Shown: positions 8,765-18,349 of the stretch, piece by piece
Numbering within the stretch: position 1 is the stretch's first letter
Layout: each line of letters begins with the position of its first letter
Assembly: GCF_002025255.2 (NCBI RefSeq)
Contig: NZ_CP054587.1
Coordinates: forward strand, 2,840,576-2,904,575
Direction of reading: 5' to 3'
Source: Halolamina sp. CBA1230
GTDB taxonomy: Archaea > Halobacteriota > Halobacteria > Halobacteriales > Haloferacaceae
Length of the DNA stretch: 64,000 bases
Notes under the pieces: model-generated
What the model was told of the DNA's origin: nothing
Databases searched by the model: none
Seen by the model: the letters and a program-made list of their open reading frames with translations, nothing else
Position numbers and translations under genes: made by a program

Positions 8765-9202
8765 TCACCGCTCCTCGGAGTCCAGCACGCGGATCTGGTC
8801 GCCACGCACCGTGACCGGGATCGGCACCGTCGCCTCGTACAGCTCGACGGTCACCTGGTCTTTCCCCTCGTCGATGCGCTGAACCTGCGCCTTCTCGCCC
8901 TTGAACGGGCCGGCGATGAGTTCGACGATGTCGCCCTCGGCGATCCCCTCCACGTCGGGGGTCGGCGAGAGGAAGTGTTCGACCTCGGTCATCGACGACG
9001 TGCCCGGCACGATCCCGTTGGCGTGGGGGATCTCGTCGAGCACGCGCTCGATGATCGAGTCGTCCTCCGCTTCGACCATCACGTAGGAGGTCAGCGAGTC
9101 CGGCGCCAGCACGGCGTGGATCTCGGGCATCTCCTTCGAGGCGATCATGTCGGCGACGGTCTCCTCCTGGCTCGCAGTGGTCTTGACGGCGTAGATCGGC
9201 AT
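8765..9202 (-). CDS. spt5: Transcription elongation factor Spt5
   Basis: 145 residues, the normal length of archaeal Spt5. The N-terminal NGN domain ([19 protein letters not shown]) is followed by a KOW domain ([19 protein letters not shown], ending RVLDSEER). Spt5 with Spt4 binds the RNA polymerase clamp and raises processivity; it is the archaeal NusG homologue. The ATG directly abuts the stop of secE, the usual archaeal secE-spt5 arrangement, with ftsZ1 upstream on the same strand. Confidence 0.96.
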   Translation of the reverse strand: MPIYAVKTTASQEETVADMIASKEMPEIHAVLAPDSLTSYVMVEAEDDSIIERVLDEIPHANGIVPGTSSMTEVEHFLSPTPDVEGIAEGDIVELIAGPFKGEKAQVQRIDEGKDQVTVELYEATVPIPVTVRGDQIRVLDSEER

Positions 9203-9388
9203 CTACGCACCACCCGGGACCGCGCCCGGCACGAAGCTCATGATGGCGAACATCAGGAACCCGAGGAAGCCGATGAGGAAAATGCCGGCGCCGGAGATCT
9301 TGGCGACCATCGAGAACTCCTCCCACTCGGGGGTGCTCGCGAGTTTGAGCACGCGCACGTACTCCGAGAGGTCGTATTTGACGTCCAT
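9203..9388 (-). CDS. secE: Preprotein translocase subunit SecE
   Basis: 61 residues with an amphipathic N-terminal helix (YDLSEYVRVLKLASTPEWEEF) and one C-terminal transmembrane helix (AGIFLIGFLGFLMFAIMSFV), which is the Sec61-gamma/SecE architecture. SecE clamps SecY in the translocon. It lies between ftsZ1 and spt5 with no gap before spt5, the conserved haloarchaeal order. Confidence 0.95.
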   Translation of the reverse strand: MDVKYDLSEYVRVLKLASTPEWEEFSMVAKISGAGIFLIGFLGFLMFAIMSFVPGAVPGGA

Positions 9389-9493
9389 CTTGACGTGTGG
9401 TTCAGCCCGGCGCCTTTTCTATCTATTGAATGTGCTTTCGACGGCGAACACGCTCGCGAGTGGCGACGACGACGAAAAACCGAACCGCGGCGA

Positions 9494-10651
9494 TCAGTTC
9501 ACGTCCTGGAGCTGGTCGGGCGAGGTGCCGCGCTGGGCGGCCTCGCCGCCGCCGTAGATCTGGGGGGACTCCACCCCAGTCACGACGATCATCGTGCGCA
9601 TCCGGCCCTCGATCTCCTCGTCGACGGAGGTGCCCCAGATGATGCGCGCGTCGGGGTCGATCCGGTCGTAGATCTCCTCGACGACGCCCTCGGCCTCGCC
9701 GATGGACATGTCCGAGCCGCCGGTGACGTTCACCAGCGCGGAGTTGGCGCCGGAGATGTCCACGTCCAACAGCGGCGACCGCAGCGCGGACTGCACCGAG
9801 TCCTCGGCCTTCTCCTCGGTGTCGGACTCCCCGAGGCCGATCATCGCGACGCCACCCTTCTCCATCACGGTACGGACGTCGGCGAAGTCGAGGTTGACCA
9901 GCCCGGGCTTGGTGATCAGTTCGGTTATCCCCTTGACCGAGCGCATCAGCACCTCGTCGGAGACCTTGAACGCCTGCTTGACCGGCAGCTTCCCCACCGC
10001 GTCGAGGAGGCGATCGTTCGGCACGACGATCACGGTGTCGGAGACGTCACGCAGCCGTTCGAGGCCCGCCTCGGCGTTCGTGCGCCGGACCTCACCCTCC
10101 GCGGTGAACGGCGTCGTGACGATCGAGATCGTCAGCGCGCCCGCGGCCTGGGCGGCCTTGGCGACGACGGGTGCCGAGCCCGTTCCGGTGCCGCCGCCGA
10201 GCCCGGCGGTGACGAACACCATGTCCGAGCCGGCGATGGAGTCCTTGATCTCCTCCTGGGACTCGATGGCGGCCTCCTCGCCGACCTGCGGGAGCGAGCC
10301 AGCGCCGCGACCCTGCGTTTTCTCCTTGCCCATCAGGATCTTCGTGTCGGCCTCGATGGAGACGAGGTGCTGGACGTCGGTGTTCGCGGCGACCAGCTTC
10401 GCGCCGTGGATCCCCTCCTCGTGCATGCGGTTGACGGTGTTGCCGCCGGCGCCGCCGCAGCCGACCACCGTGATGTTGGTCTTGAGGTCCTGCAGGACGT
10501 CCTGAAGCTCCTCGTCGGTCATCTTCCCCGACGAGGGTGTCTCGCCGCCGGTCTCCTTCTCGGCCGGGCTCTCTCCCTCGGCCTGGGCGTCGGGCTGCTC
10601 GTCGCCCTCGCCCTCGGCCTCGTCGATCGCCTCCTCTACGATGGAGTCCAT
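9494..10651 (-). CDS. ftsZ1: Cell division protein FtsZ1
   Basis: 385 residues. An acidic N-terminal extension of about 55 residues precedes the tubulin-fold GTPase: [15 protein letters not shown] (T1 loop), tubulin signature [11 protein letters not shown] and T7 region [17 protein letters not shown], with a short C-terminal tail ending LQDVN. FtsZ1 polymerises at mid-cell and recruits FtsZ2 in haloarchaeal division. The position upstream of secE-spt5 is typical of FtsZ1. The ATG at 10649-10651 is followed by the acidic leader expected for haloarchaea. Confidence 0.95.
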   Translation of the reverse strand: MDSIVEEAIDEAEGEGDEQPDAQAEGESPAEKETGGETPSSGKMTDEELQDVLQDLKTNITVVGCGGAGGNTVNRMHEEGIHGAKLVAANTDVQHLVSIEADTKILMGKEKTQGRGAGSLPQVGEEAAIESQEEIKDSIAGSDMVFVTAGLGGGTGTGSAPVVAKAAQAAGALTISIVTTPFTAEGEVRRTNAEAGLERLRDVSDTVIVVPNDRLLDAVGKLPVKQAFKVSDEVLMRSVKGITELITKPGLVNLDFADVRTVMEKGGVAMIGLGESDTEEKAEDSVQSALRSPLLDVDISGANSALVNVTGGSDMSIGEAEGVVEEIYDRIDPDARIIWGTSVDEEIEGRMRTMIVVTGVESPQIYGGGEAAQRGTSPDQLQDVN

Positions 10652-10724
10652 TTGACCAGGGGTATTAGGCGGAGCCTATTGACCTTTCTCCCTTTGCGGC
10701 GGTTCTCGCCACGACCGACACCGC

Positions 10725-12062
10725 TCAGATCGAGAACTGATCCTCCCGCTGACTCTCCACCGCCGAGGGAGGGATCACCTCGCCGTCGACCTCGACGGAC
10801 TCCCCGCTGGAGAGCTGGCCCATCTTCGGCCCCTCCGGCACGCCGAGCTTCCCCGCCTTCTCGGGGTCGAACGCCTCCTCGCGGGCGACCACGGTGTCGT
10901 CGTCGACGGTCACCTCGTCGTACTCCGCCCGCAGGATCGCCGCGAGGTCGTCGATCAGGTCGTCGTACGCGTCGGCGTCCGGCACTGCCGCCTCACCTTT
11001 CGCTCGGGTGCCGTTCTCGATCGTGTCGAACGCGACCGTCGCCTCCGCGACCGCCTCCCGCGTCGACTCGCCGTCGACGTTCTGGGCGGCCGCGAGCAGG
11101 TCGTCGGGCAGACTCATTTTCTCCCAGTCCTCGGCGTCGTCGGGAGTGTGCGCGCCGAATCGGAGCCCCTCGTCGACGGTCGCGACGCCCGACTCCAGCG
11201 ACCGGACCAGCGCCAGCGGGCGGTCGCCGACGGTCCGGACCCACGTCTCGCTCACGACGCGGTAGCCCAGGTCCTCGATGGCGTCGGCGACCTCGGGGTG
11301 GTCGCCGTCGAGCAGCGCGTGGGTCGCGTCGCTGCGCTCGAACGCCTGTTCGAGCACGGCCTTGGCGTCCTCGTCCCGCGGGTGGCCCAGCTCCTCGAGC
11401 TGCCAGTCGCTCGCGATGTGGCCGACCGCCCACGGCGTCTCCCGGAGCACGCGGCCGAACCGCGGGGCGTAGTGGCCGCCGCCGATCCCGACGACCTGTC
11501 GGTCGCGGTGGGCCGCCACCCCACGCAGGGAGAGCACCGCCTGGGCGACCGCGCGAGCGCCGTCGGGGTCGTCCCACTGCTCCTCGCCGCTGCCGAGCTC
11601 CGCGAACATCGACGGCGTGTCGAGCGCGGTCGGGCCGTGGTGGGTCCCCTCGATCGCGACGTCGTACCCCTCGGGGGCGTGGGCCGCCAGCGCGCCCACG
11701 TACGCCGAGAGCGCGCTCGGCGCGGCTGCCGCGAGTTCGCCGTCGGCGCCGCCGTACTCCGCCTCGCCGAAGTTGCCCGTGAAGTGGCCCGTCAGCAGCG
11801 CGCCCGTCTCGCCGGAGTGCCGGGAGACGAACACCAGCAGGCGTGGCTCCTCGCTGAACGCCGGCGCCGGGTCGGCGAGCCCGATGTGGAGCTCGTCGAA
11901 CTCCCGGAGTTCGAACGGGCCGTCGCGGTAGTACGTCCCGCCGCCGTCGGCGTCGTTCAGCGCCTCGTCCTCGTGTTCGGTCCAGTCCCCCTGCGCGAGC
12001 AGCTGCTCCCCGATGTGGAGCGAGGCGTGATCGGCCCGCGACACGACGATCCCGATTGTCAT
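10725..12062 (-). CDS. dtdA: D-aminoacyl-tRNA deacylase (archaeal DtdA/GEK1 type)
   Basis: 445 residues from ATG 12060-12062, which gives the family start [14 protein letters not shown]. Conserved elements include the [20 protein letters not shown] region, [15 protein letters not shown] and [14 protein letters not shown]. The enzyme removes D-amino acids from mischarged tRNA. The C-terminal about 170 residues, beyond the core, form the haloarchaeal extension ending in a basic/acidic tail. It is the gene upstream of ftsZ1 on the same strand and is divergent from aroE. Confidence 0.93.
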   Translation of the reverse strand: MTIGIVVSRADHASLHIGEQLLAQGDWTEHEDEALNDADGGGTYYRDGPFELREFDELHIGLADPAPAFSEEPRLLVFVSRHSGETGALLTGHFTGNFGEAEYGGADGELAAAAPSALSAYVGALAAHAPEGYDVAIEGTHHGPTALDTPSMFAELGSGEEQWDDPDGARAVAQAVLSLRGVAAHRDRQVVGIGGGHYAPRFGRVLRETPWAVGHIASDWQLEELGHPRDEDAKAVLEQAFERSDATHALLDGDHPEVADAIEDLGYRVVSETWVRTVGDRPLALVRSLESGVATVDEGLRFGAHTPDDAEDWEKMSLPDDLLAAAQNVDGESTREAVAEATVAFDTIENGTRAKGEAAVPDADAYDDLIDDLAAILRAEYDEVTVDDDTVVAREEAFDPEKAGKLGVPEGPKMGQLSSGESVEVDGEVIPPSAVESQREDQFSI

Positions 12063-12155
12063 CGACTCCGACTCCGGCCGCGCCGGCCAAGTAGCCGTCG
12101 TCTCCGGTCCACCCGTGGGCGCGAGCTTTTTCCGCAGGGCTCGCTCACCCCGACC

Positions 12156-12989
12156 ATGGACGTCTACGGGCTGATCGGCCGGCCGGTGGAACACTCTCTC
12201 TCGCCGCCGATGCACGAGGCCGCCTACGAGGCGCGCTCGCTCGACGCGCGGTACGTCACGCTCGAACCCGACCCCGACCGGATCGGCGAAGCGGTCGCCG
12301 GCGCGGACGCCATCGGCGTCGCCGGCCTCAACGTCACGGTGCCGTTCAAGCGGGACGTGCTCCCCCACGTCGAGCCGACCGCCACGGCCGAGGCCGTCGG
12401 CGCCGTGAACACGATCACGTTCGACGGGGACGGCCCGCCGGAGGGCCACAACACCGACGTCGAGGGTGTCGTCCGCGCGTTCACGCACCACGACGTCGAG
12501 ATCGAGAACCGGTCCGCGGTCGTCGTCGGCGCCGGCGGTGCAGGGAGAGCAGCCACCTACGCGCTGGCCGACGCCGGCGCGGACACGTTCGTCGCCAACC
12601 GCACGGTCGAGCGCGCAGAGGAACTCGCGGCCGACTTCGCGGATCTGGGCGTCGACGCCGGCGGACTGGACGCGCTCGAGGACCGCGTTCCCGCCGCCGA
12701 CATCCTCGTCAACGCGACCAGCGTCGGAATGGACGACCCCCACACGTCGCCCGTTCCCGCGGAACTGCTCCACGGTGATCTGGCGGTGCTGGACGCGGTG
12801 TACTCCCCGCTCCGGACGAAGCTCCTGCGGGACGCCGCCGACGCGGGGGCTGTCACCGTCGACGGCGCGTGGATGCTGTTGTACCAGGGCGTCGCCGCGT
12901 TCGAGCGCTGGACCGGCGTCGACGCCCCCCTCGAAGCCATGAACGGCGCGCTCCGTGACCGACTCCGAGAGAGCGCTCCGTCCGACTGA
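12156..12989 (+). CDS. aroE: Shikimate dehydrogenase
   Basis: 277 residues, standard length. The shikimate-binding motif [17 protein letters not shown] is at the N-terminus, the catalytic lysine is in [10 protein letters not shown], the NADP fold shows [14 protein letters not shown] with NRT after the second strand, and NATSVGM follows. It converts 3-dehydroshikimate to shikimate with NADPH in chorismate synthesis, upstream of the pab genes encoded about 1 kb later on the same strand. The ATG at 12156 gives the conserved start MDVYGLIG. Confidence 0.96.
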   Translation: MDVYGLIGRPVEHSLSPPMHEAAYEARSLDARYVTLEPDPDRIGEAVAGADAIGVAGLNVTVPFKRDVLPHVEPTATAEAVGAVNTITFDGDGPPEGHNTDVEGVVRAFTHHDVEIENRSAVVVGAGGAGRAATYALADAGADTFVANRTVERAEELAADFADLGVDAGGLDALEDRVPAADILVNATSVGMDDPHTSPVPAELLHGDLAVLDAVYSPLRTKLLRDAADAGAVTVDGAWMLLYQGVAAFERWTGVDAPLEAMNGALRDRLRESAPSD

Positions 12990-13060
12990 CTGTTCCCGCG
13001 GGAGAACCGGCCGACGGCGACGCTGGCTTTTTACCACCGCGGATCGTTTTCGCCCACAGC

Positions 13061-13795
13061 ATGGTACTTCGGAAGCTCAAACGGCTCCTCGGGCTGGAGT
13101 CGGACGACAGCGACGGCCGGTCCGAGCGCGACGTGACGGTGCAGGAGCGTTCCGACGCCGACGCCGAGACGGAGGCGGCGGTCGAGGGCGCCGACGAATC
13201 GGGTGGTACGACAGACGACGAACCGGCCGCTGCTGGCACCGACGCGGAGGCGTCCACGGAGTCGCTCGTCGACGAGGAGGCGGCACAGGACGAGCCGTCG
13301 GAGCGGGCCGAGCCGGCGGAGGCCGCGGGCCCCGACAGCGGGGACGAGACGACCGACGTCGACTCCGTCGACGACGCGATCGAGGAGGCCGAACCGGACG
13401 ACGAGGATCCGGTTGCGACCGACACCGACGCGGAAGCGTCGACGGAGTCGCTCGTCGACGAAGACATCGCCCAGGAGGAGCCGTCGGGGCGGGCCGAACC
13501 GGCGGAGGCGGCCGGCCCCGAATCCGAGGACGAGACCACCGACATCGACGAGGCAGGTCCGGACGTCGGGGACGAGAGTGAGGAAGCCGGTGACGAGAGT
13601 GAGGAAGCCGGGGAGGACACGCCCGTCGACGAGATCAAGGGGATCGGGCCGGCCTACTCCGAGCGGCTGGTCGAGATCGACATCGCGACCGTCGCGGACC
13701 TCCGGGCGGCCGACGCCGAGGAGATCGCGGAGCGGACGACTGCTCCGGAAGGGACAGTTCGGAAGTGGATCGACCGCGCGAACGAGTACGAGTGA
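13061..13795 (+). CDS. Acidic protein with C-terminal helix-hairpin-helix domain
   Basis: 244 residues. A short basic start (MVLRKLKRLLGLE) is followed by about 170 residues of low-complexity acidic sequence and a C-terminal helix-hairpin-helix domain (EIKGIGPAYSERLVEIDIAT, ending WIDRANEYE), a fold that usually contacts DNA non-specifically or binds another protein. The acidic part contains two 42-residue direct repeats and a 7-residue repeat, so its length probably varies between strains. Function unknown. It lies between aroE and pabB in the same direction with its own gap on both sides. Confidence 0.8.
   Translation: MVLRKLKRLLGLESDDSDGRSERDVTVQERSDADAETEAAVEGADESGGTTDDEPAAAGTDAEASTESLVDEEAAQDEPSERAEPAEAAGPDSGDETTDVDSVDDAIEEAEPDDEDPVATDTDAEASTESLVDEDIAQEEPSGRAEPAEAAGPESEDETTDIDEAGPDVGDESEEAGDESEEAGEDTPVDEIKGIGPAYSERLVEIDIATVADLRAADAEEIAERTTAPEGTVRKWIDRANEYE
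13238..13549 (+). repeat. Two 126-bp imperfect direct repeats inside the helix-hairpin-helix gene
   Basis: Copies at 13238-13363 and 13424-13549 (186-bp period) encode nearly the same 42 residues, each beginning TDAEASTESLVDE. The copies differ in synonymous and a few non-synonymous sites. A second exact 21-bp tandem duplication follows at 13571-13612, encoding DESEEAG twice. Confidence 0.85.
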
Positions 13796-13839
13796 TCGAA
13801 CCCGCTCGTTTTTAGCGGATCGCCGCCGTTGGCCGACGC

Positions 13840-15444
13840 ATGACCGAGACGACGGTCGTCACTGACCCCGAGCAGTTCCACGCCGTGGCCCGCGAGGCGC
13901 CGGCCGGCGCTCGGGTACCCGTCGAGATCCGGACCGTCGTCGACGACCCGTTCGACGCGTACCGCCGCGCCCGGACCGAGCGCGGTGGGGTGTTTCTAGA
14001 AACCTCAGGCGGCCAAGCAGGTTGGAGCTACTTCGGCGTCGAGCCGACGGAGTTCCTCACCGTCTCTCCGGAGTCCGTGCTGGCCGGGAACTGGTGGACC
14101 GAGACGGCCGGCCGCCGGTTCGGGCAGAACCGCTCCGAGACGCTCGCGGCGCTGTCTGGGCTGCTCGACGGCGAGGACCTTGCCCGTGGCGACTGTGACG
14201 TCCCCTACCCCTGCGGCGCGATCGGCTGGCTCTCCTACGACGTGGCCCGGGAGCTCGAGTCCATCTCCGCCGGCGACGGCACGCCCGACGACCGCGACCT
14301 GCCCAGGCTCCAGGTCGGCGTCTACGACTGCCTCGCCGCGTGGGAGGAGCCCCGTGGCGACGAAGTCACGCTGCGGATCACTGCCTGCCCGCGGGTTCCC
14401 GAAGACGCCGACGAGGCGGCGCTGGACGCGCGGTACGACTGGGCACTCACAAAGGTCGGCGATCTCGGGCGGCGTGCCCAGGTAGGGGATCCGGCGGTCG
14501 GTCCCGCGTCCGTCGATTCTGACGAGGCCGCGTTCGAGAGCACCTGCGGCCGCGAGCAGTTCCGCGAGCGCGTCCGCCGCGCGAAGGCGTACATCTGCGA
14601 GGGCGACACGTTCCAGGCGAACGTCTCCCAGCGCCTCGAAGCGCCCGCGGCGGTCCACCCCGTCGAAGCGTACGACGCGCTGCGGGAGGTCAACCCCGCG
14701 CCGTACTCCGGGCTGCTTGAGTTCCGTGGCGTCGACCTGGTGAGCGCGAGCCCCGAACTGCTGCTCGACCGTGAGGGCGACCGCCTGCGCACCGAACCCA
14801 TCGCCGGCACGCGCCCCCGCGGCGACACCGACGAGGAAGACGCGGCGCTAGCCGACGACCTCCGGACCGACGAGAAGGAGCGCGCCGAGCACGCGATGCT
14901 GGTCGACCTCGAACGCAACGACCTCGGGAAGATCAGCGAGTACGGCAGCGTCGACGTCACCGAGTACCGCCGCGTCGACCGCTACTCGGAGGTGATGCAT
15001 CTCGTCTCGCTGATCGAGGGACGACTCCGCGAGGACGGCACGCTCACCGACGCTATCGCGGCGACGTTCCCCGGTGGCACCATCACCGGCGCGCCCAAAC
15101 CCCGGACGATGGAGATCATCGACGAGCTCGAGGACCGCCGCCGCGGCCCCTACACCGGGAGTATCGGGATCTTCGGCTTCGACGGCCGGGCGACGCTCAA
15201 CATCGTCATCCGGACGCTCGTGCGCCACGCCGAGGAGTACCATCTCAGCGTCGGTGCGGGAATCGTCCACGACTCCGACACCGACGCGGAGTACGACGAA
15301 ACGCTCGCGAAGGCTCGTGGGCTGGTCAACGCGGTCGACGACGCGCTGGATCGGGGCCACCTCGACGTTGCGGACGACCCCGAAAACGCTGGTTCCGATG
15401 GAACACCCGACACGGCCGCCGACGGCGGCGAGGTGGAGCGATGA
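13840..15444 (+). CDS. pabB: Aminodeoxychorismate synthase component I (PabB; anthranilate synthase I family)
   Basis: 534 residues. The chorismate-binding core shows [46 protein letters not shown] and the C-terminal [20 protein letters not shown]. The SITGAPK-like form of the last motif and the adjacent pabA and class IV aminotransferase genes favour p-aminobenzoate synthesis over tryptophan, although TrpE is the main alternative. The N-terminal SYFGVEP segment corresponds to the feedback-site region of TrpE relatives. It overlaps pabA by 4 bp (ATGA), indicating translational coupling. Confidence 0.88.
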   Translation: MTETTVVTDPEQFHAVAREAPAGARVPVEIRTVVDDPFDAYRRARTERGGVFLETSGGQAGWSYFGVEPTEFLTVSPESVLAGNWWTETAGRRFGQNRSETLAALSGLLDGEDLARGDCDVPYPCGAIGWLSYDVARELESISAGDGTPDDRDLPRLQVGVYDCLAAWEEPRGDEVTLRITACPRVPEDADEAALDARYDWALTKVGDLGRRAQVGDPAVGPASVDSDEAAFESTCGREQFRERVRRAKAYICEGDTFQANVSQRLEAPAAVHPVEAYDALREVNPAPYSGLLEFRGVDLVSASPELLLDREGDRLRTEPIAGTRPRGDTDEEDAALADDLRTDEKERAEHAMLVDLERNDLGKISEYGSVDVTEYRRVDRYSEVMHLVSLIEGRLREDGTLTDAIAATFPGGTITGAPKPRTMEIIDELEDRRRGPYTGSIGIFGFDGRATLNIVIRTLVRHAEEYHLSVGAGIVHDSDTDAEYDETLAKARGLVNAVDDALDRGHLDVADDPENAGSDGTPDTAADGGEVER

Positions 15445-16040
15445 CCGCGCCCGAGATCCTCGTGATCGACAACTACGACTCGTTCGTCTACAACCTCGTG
15501 CAGTACCTCGGCGAGGCGGTCCAGGGGCGCGACGGCGAGGTGACGGTCCGGCGCAACGACGCGATCGACCGCGAGGAGATTCGGAGAATCGACCCCGACG
15601 GGATCGTCGTCTCGCCCGGTCCCGGAACGCCCGAGAGCGCGGGTATCTCGATGGACACCTTCGACCTCGACTACCCGACGCTGGGGGTCTGTCTCGGCCA
15701 CCAGGCGCTCTGTGCGCACAACGGCGCGCCGGTGGGCCGCGCCGACGCGGTGGTTCACGGGAAGCCCTCGCGGATCAGTCACGACGGCGACGGCGTGTTC
15801 GCCGGACTCCCACAGGGGATTCGCGTCGGGCGCTACCACTCGCTGGCGGTCGACCGCGACGCGATCCCCGACTCGCTGGTCGAGACGGCGACCACCGACG
15901 ACGAGGACGTGGTGATGGCGGTCCGCCACCGGGAGCAACCCCACGTCGGCGTGCAGTTCCACCCCGAAAGCATCCTGACCGAACACGGCAAAACTATGGT
16001 CCAGAACTTCCTCGAAACCTGTCGAAAGTGGAAACGATGA
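15441..16040 (+). CDS. pabA: Aminodeoxychorismate synthase component II (glutamine amidotransferase)
   Basis: 199 residues, class I amidotransferase of the TrpG/PabA type. Seen are [16 protein letters not shown], oxyanion-hole [13 protein letters not shown], nucleophile Cys in [14 protein letters not shown] and the His/Glu pair in [13 protein letters not shown]. It supplies ammonia from glutamine to component I. The start ATG overlaps the stop of pabB and its stop overlaps the pabC start, giving a three-gene coupled operon. Confidence 0.93.
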   Translation: MTAPEILVIDNYDSFVYNLVQYLGEAVQGRDGEVTVRRNDAIDREEIRRIDPDGIVVSPGPGTPESAGISMDTFDLDYPTLGVCLGHQALCAHNGAPVGRADAVVHGKPSRISHDGDGVFAGLPQGIRVGRYHSLAVDRDAIPDSLVETATTDDEDVVMAVRHREQPHVGVQFHPESILTEHGKTMVQNFLETCRKWKR

Positions 16041-16924
16041 GCGACGAAGCACGCGCGGACGACCTGCTGTACCACGTCGACGGCGAGCTCGTTCCGACCG
16101 AGGATGCGACGATCTCCGTCGAGGACCGCGGGTTCCAGTACGGCGACGCCGCCTTCGAGACGCTGCGGGCCTACGGCGGCGACGTGTTCGGCTGGGACGC
16201 CCACGCCGACCGACTCGCGGAGACCTGCGACCTGCTCGCGCTCGATCACGGGCTGGCGCGGGAGGACCTTCACGACCGTATTCGGGAAACGCTGGACGCG
16301 AACGGCCTCGACGACGCGTACGTCCGGCTCTCCATCTCCCGGGGCGTCCAACCCGGGAAACTCGATCCCGACCCCGAGGTGGACCCGACGGTCGTGATCG
16401 TCGTGAAACCGCTCCCGCGGGGTGGGCTCGACGGCGAGTCGGTCTGGGACCAATCGGCGACGCTCCGTACCGTCTCGACCCAGCGAATCCCGGACGCCGC
16501 GGTGCCCGCACGGGCGAAGACCCACAACTACCTGAACGGGATCCTCGCGCGTCTCGAACTCCGAGGGACCGACGCCGACGAGGCGCTGCTGCTCGATTCG
16601 GCGGGCCACGTCGCCGAGGGCGCGACCAGCAACGTGTTCGCGGTCGACGGCGACGGCCTGCTCACGCCCGCGCTGTCGGGCCCGGTCCTGCCCGGGATCA
16701 CCCGCGCGACGGTGATCGACATCGCGGAAGAAGAGGGCATCCCCGTCCGGGAGATGACGATCGGCCCCGACGCGCTCCGGACCGCGGAGGAGGTGTTCTG
16801 CACGAACTCGACGTGGGAAATCAGGCCCGTCGACGCCGTCGACGGCGCGAGCGTCGGCGGCGGGCCGGTGACGCAGCTGCTGGCCCAGCGCTACCGGGAG
16901 CGGATCGAGGAGACGTTTTACTAG
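16037..16924 (+). CDS. pabC: Class IV aminotransferase, probable aminodeoxychorismate lyase
   Basis: 295 residues. Fold type IV PLP enzyme: RGFQYGDAAFETLRAYGG near the N-terminus, PLP lysine in RAKTHNYLNGILARLE and EGATSNVFAVDGDGL for phosphate/pyridine contacts. The family includes branched-chain aminotransferase, D-alanine aminotransferase and 4-amino-4-deoxychorismate lyase. The position directly after pabBA with a 4-bp overlap makes PabC the best call: release of pyruvate to give p-aminobenzoate for folate or methanopterin-type cofactors. Confidence 0.85.
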   Translation: MSDEARADDLLYHVDGELVPTEDATISVEDRGFQYGDAAFETLRAYGGDVFGWDAHADRLAETCDLLALDHGLAREDLHDRIRETLDANGLDDAYVRLSISRGVQPGKLDPDPEVDPTVVIVVKPLPRGGLDGESVWDQSATLRTVSTQRIPDAAVPARAKTHNYLNGILARLELRGTDADEALLLDSAGHVAEGATSNVFAVDGDGLLTPALSGPVLPGITRATVIDIAEEEGIPVREMTIGPDALRTAEEVFCTNSTWEIRPVDAVDGASVGGGPVTQLLAQRYRERIEETFY

Positions 16925-17070
16925 GCCGCGGCCAGCAGGATCGTCGCGACCGCGTACACCAGGATCAGGAGCACGGCGGCGATGATGAACTTCAGCACCA
17001 GGCCGTCCTCCTCGGGCGTCTCCCCCTCGGGCAGGCCGTCGTCGTACAGGTCGCCGTTCTCCTCGCTCAT
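16921..17070 (-). CDS. Small single-pass membrane protein
   Basis: 49 residues from ATG 17068-17070: an acidic N-terminal half (MSEENGDLYDDGLPEG) and one C-terminal hydrophobic helix (FIIAAVLLILVYAVATILLA). The stop overlaps the end of pabC on the other strand. It follows the Rieske gene in the same direction after a 41-bp gap, so the two may be co-transcribed. No function can be assigned. Confidence 0.7.
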   Translation of the reverse strand: MSEENGDLYDDGLPEGETPEEDGLVLKFIIAAVLLILVYAVATILLAAA

Positions 17071-17111
17071 CGTCGGAGCCAGGGGCCCCGGCGGTATGAA
17101 TCCGTCCTTCC

Positions 17112-17537
17112 TCAGAACCCGATCCGGGATTCCGTGGATCGGTGGATGTCGGCGTCGTCGTCGCTCTCGGCTTCGCCGAAGCGGACGAACTCGTAGCCGT
17201 CGTCGTCGACGAACACGCCGCCGGCGGTGGTGCGGACCGCGAGTTCGTCGAGCACCGCGCCCTCACAGGGGCCGAACGTGCACTCGCCGCTGTCACACTC
17301 GAACGTCGCGCCGTGACGCTTGCAGACCAGTTCGCCGTCGCGGATCACGCTGCCGCCGCCGGTGTCGAGGTTCACGTCCCGCCAGTGCTGGCAGTAGTTG
17401 AACCACGCTCTCACCCCGTCGTCGGTGTTGACCAGCACGGCCTCGCGTTCCTCGCCGCTCTCGCGGTCCTCGACGGTGAACAGTAGCGTGCTCTCCGCCG
17501 GGACGGCGGCGACGTCGACGATGCGCTCCTCACTCAT
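17112..17537 (-). CDS. Rieske [2Fe-2S] domain protein
   Basis: 141 residues. The two Rieske cluster boxes are visible: C-Q-H in FNYCQHWRDVN and C-K-R-H in LVCKRHGATFECDSGECTFG, spaced about 20 residues apart, with further cysteines after the second box. No transmembrane helix and no catalytic oxygenase domain, so it resembles the small soluble ferredoxin-type Rieske proteins that pass electrons to unknown partners. The C-terminal 25 residues are acidic and variable. Confidence 0.9.
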   Translation of the reverse strand: MSEERIVDVAAVPAESTLLFTVEDRESGEEREAVLVNTDDGVRAWFNYCQHWRDVNLDTGGGSVIRDGELVCKRHGATFECDSGECTFGPCEGAVLDELAVRTTAGGVFVDDDGYEFVRFGEAESDDDADIHRSTESRIGF

Positions 17538-17616
17538 CTATCCGGGTTACTCGGGGGGGTCCCAAGGGCGTTTGGGTCCGTGGTGGAGAGAGTCGGAGTT
17601 GTGGGAAAACGCGAGA

Positions 17617-17682
17617 GGTAGATTTGAACCGCGAGGACTTCGCTCGCTGGCGCTCGCTCGTCCTCTGGGTTCAGAATCTACC
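17617..17682. repeat. Long hairpin carrying a tRNA T-arm sequence
   Basis: Arms at 17617-17638 and 17660-17682 pair over about 22 bp with a few mismatches (GGTAGATTTGAACC against its complement GGGTTCAGAATCTACC). The left arm repeats 14 nt of the T-arm of the initiator tRNA that lies about 150 bp away on its 3' side. The loop is GCTCGCT-type low-complexity sequence common in haloarchaeal spacers. Confidence 0.7.
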
Positions 17683-17697
17683 TTGATCGCTACTCAG

Positions 17698-17750
17698 TCG
17701 ACGACGTACTCGCGCCTCGCTACGCTCGGCGCTTCGGACATTGTCGTCGA
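17698..17750. repeat. Second hairpin downstream of initiator tRNA
   Basis: TCGACGAC at 17698-17705 pairs with GTCGTCGA at 17743-17750, and inside it GCGCC at 17712-17716 pairs with GGCGC at 17728-17732. It sits 7 bp beyond the tRNA 3' end, so it may act in 3'-end formation. The rest of the spacer 17538-17757 holds no gene that I can see. Confidence 0.5.
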
Positions 17751-17757
17751 CAGGAAG

Positions 17758-17832
17758 TAGCGGGAGGTAGATTTGAACTACCGATCTCCGGGTTATGAGC
17801 CCGGCGGAATCTCCTGGCTATCCCATCCCGCT
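17758..17832 (-). tRNA. Initiator tRNA-Met (CAT)
   Basis: 75 nt, complete cloverleaf on the minus strand. The acceptor stem pairs AGCGGGA with TCCCGCT, giving the A1-U72 pair typical of archaeal initiators; the anticodon stem ends in three G-C pairs (GGG CTCATAA CCC) around anticodon CAT; the T loop is TTCAAAT; the discriminator base is A. CCA is not encoded. No intron. These features separate it from elongator tRNA-Met, which in haloarchaea normally has an intron. Confidence 0.95.
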
Positions 17833-17902
17833 ACCTGATCCAAATCCCGTTCGACGGTTAAGGGTTCTGATTCCGTCGTCGTCGCGTGGTTTCCTCCCAC
17901 AC

Positions 17903-18349
17903 TCAGTCGGTCGTCACCCGCCAGGTGAACAGGCTCTCCAGCACGTAGTTCAACAGGAGCGAACAGCCGATCGCGATGGGGAACGTCGCCAGTTCCCAGA
18001 GGTCGACGCCGAACGCCTCCAGGACGATCGGCAGGCGCGTGAGCGCCGCCACCACGCCGACCTGCACGGCGACGCCGCCGCTGCGCACGAGGTTCGACTT
18101 CAGCAGCCGGCGGAGGATCGCCCAGCCGCCGTCGTCGCCGTGACCGGCGAACGTCCAACGCTCGTTGACCACGAACATCACGAGGATCGCCACCTCGGCG
18201 CCGACCAGCTTCGCGATCTCCGGCGCGACGCCCATCCCGGCGGTCAGCACCGAACTGGTCGTGAGGTCGAAGACGGCGCCGACGGCGCCGACCGAGACGA
18301 ACTGGCCGAACCGCCCCGGCACTAGCAGTTCGTCCGGGACTCCTCTCAC
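17903..18349 (-). CDS. GtrA family membrane protein
   Basis: 148 residues from a GTG at 18347-18349 that overlaps the stop of the glycosyltransferase gene (GTGA). Four hydrophobic helices, beginning FGQFVSVGAVGAVFDLTTSS and ending LLLNYVLESLFTWRV; the segment VNERWTF between helices 2 and 3 is the conserved GtrA signature. GtrA proteins are thought to flip or transfer lipid-linked sugars, working with the adjacent GT2 enzyme. Confidence 0.88.
   Translation of the reverse strand: MRGVPDELLVPGRFGQFVSVGAVGAVFDLTTSSVLTAGMGVAPEIAKLVGAEVAILVMFVVNERWTFAGHGDDGGWAILRRLLKSNLVRSGGVAVQVGVVAALTRLPIVLEAFGVDLWELATFPIAIGCSLLLNYVLESLFTWRVTTD

Noticed and set aside
13840..15444. trpE assignment for the chorismate-binding enzyme
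   Set aside because: The downstream class IV aminotransferase coupled by overlap and the ITGAPK form of the motif favour pabB; trpE remains possible.
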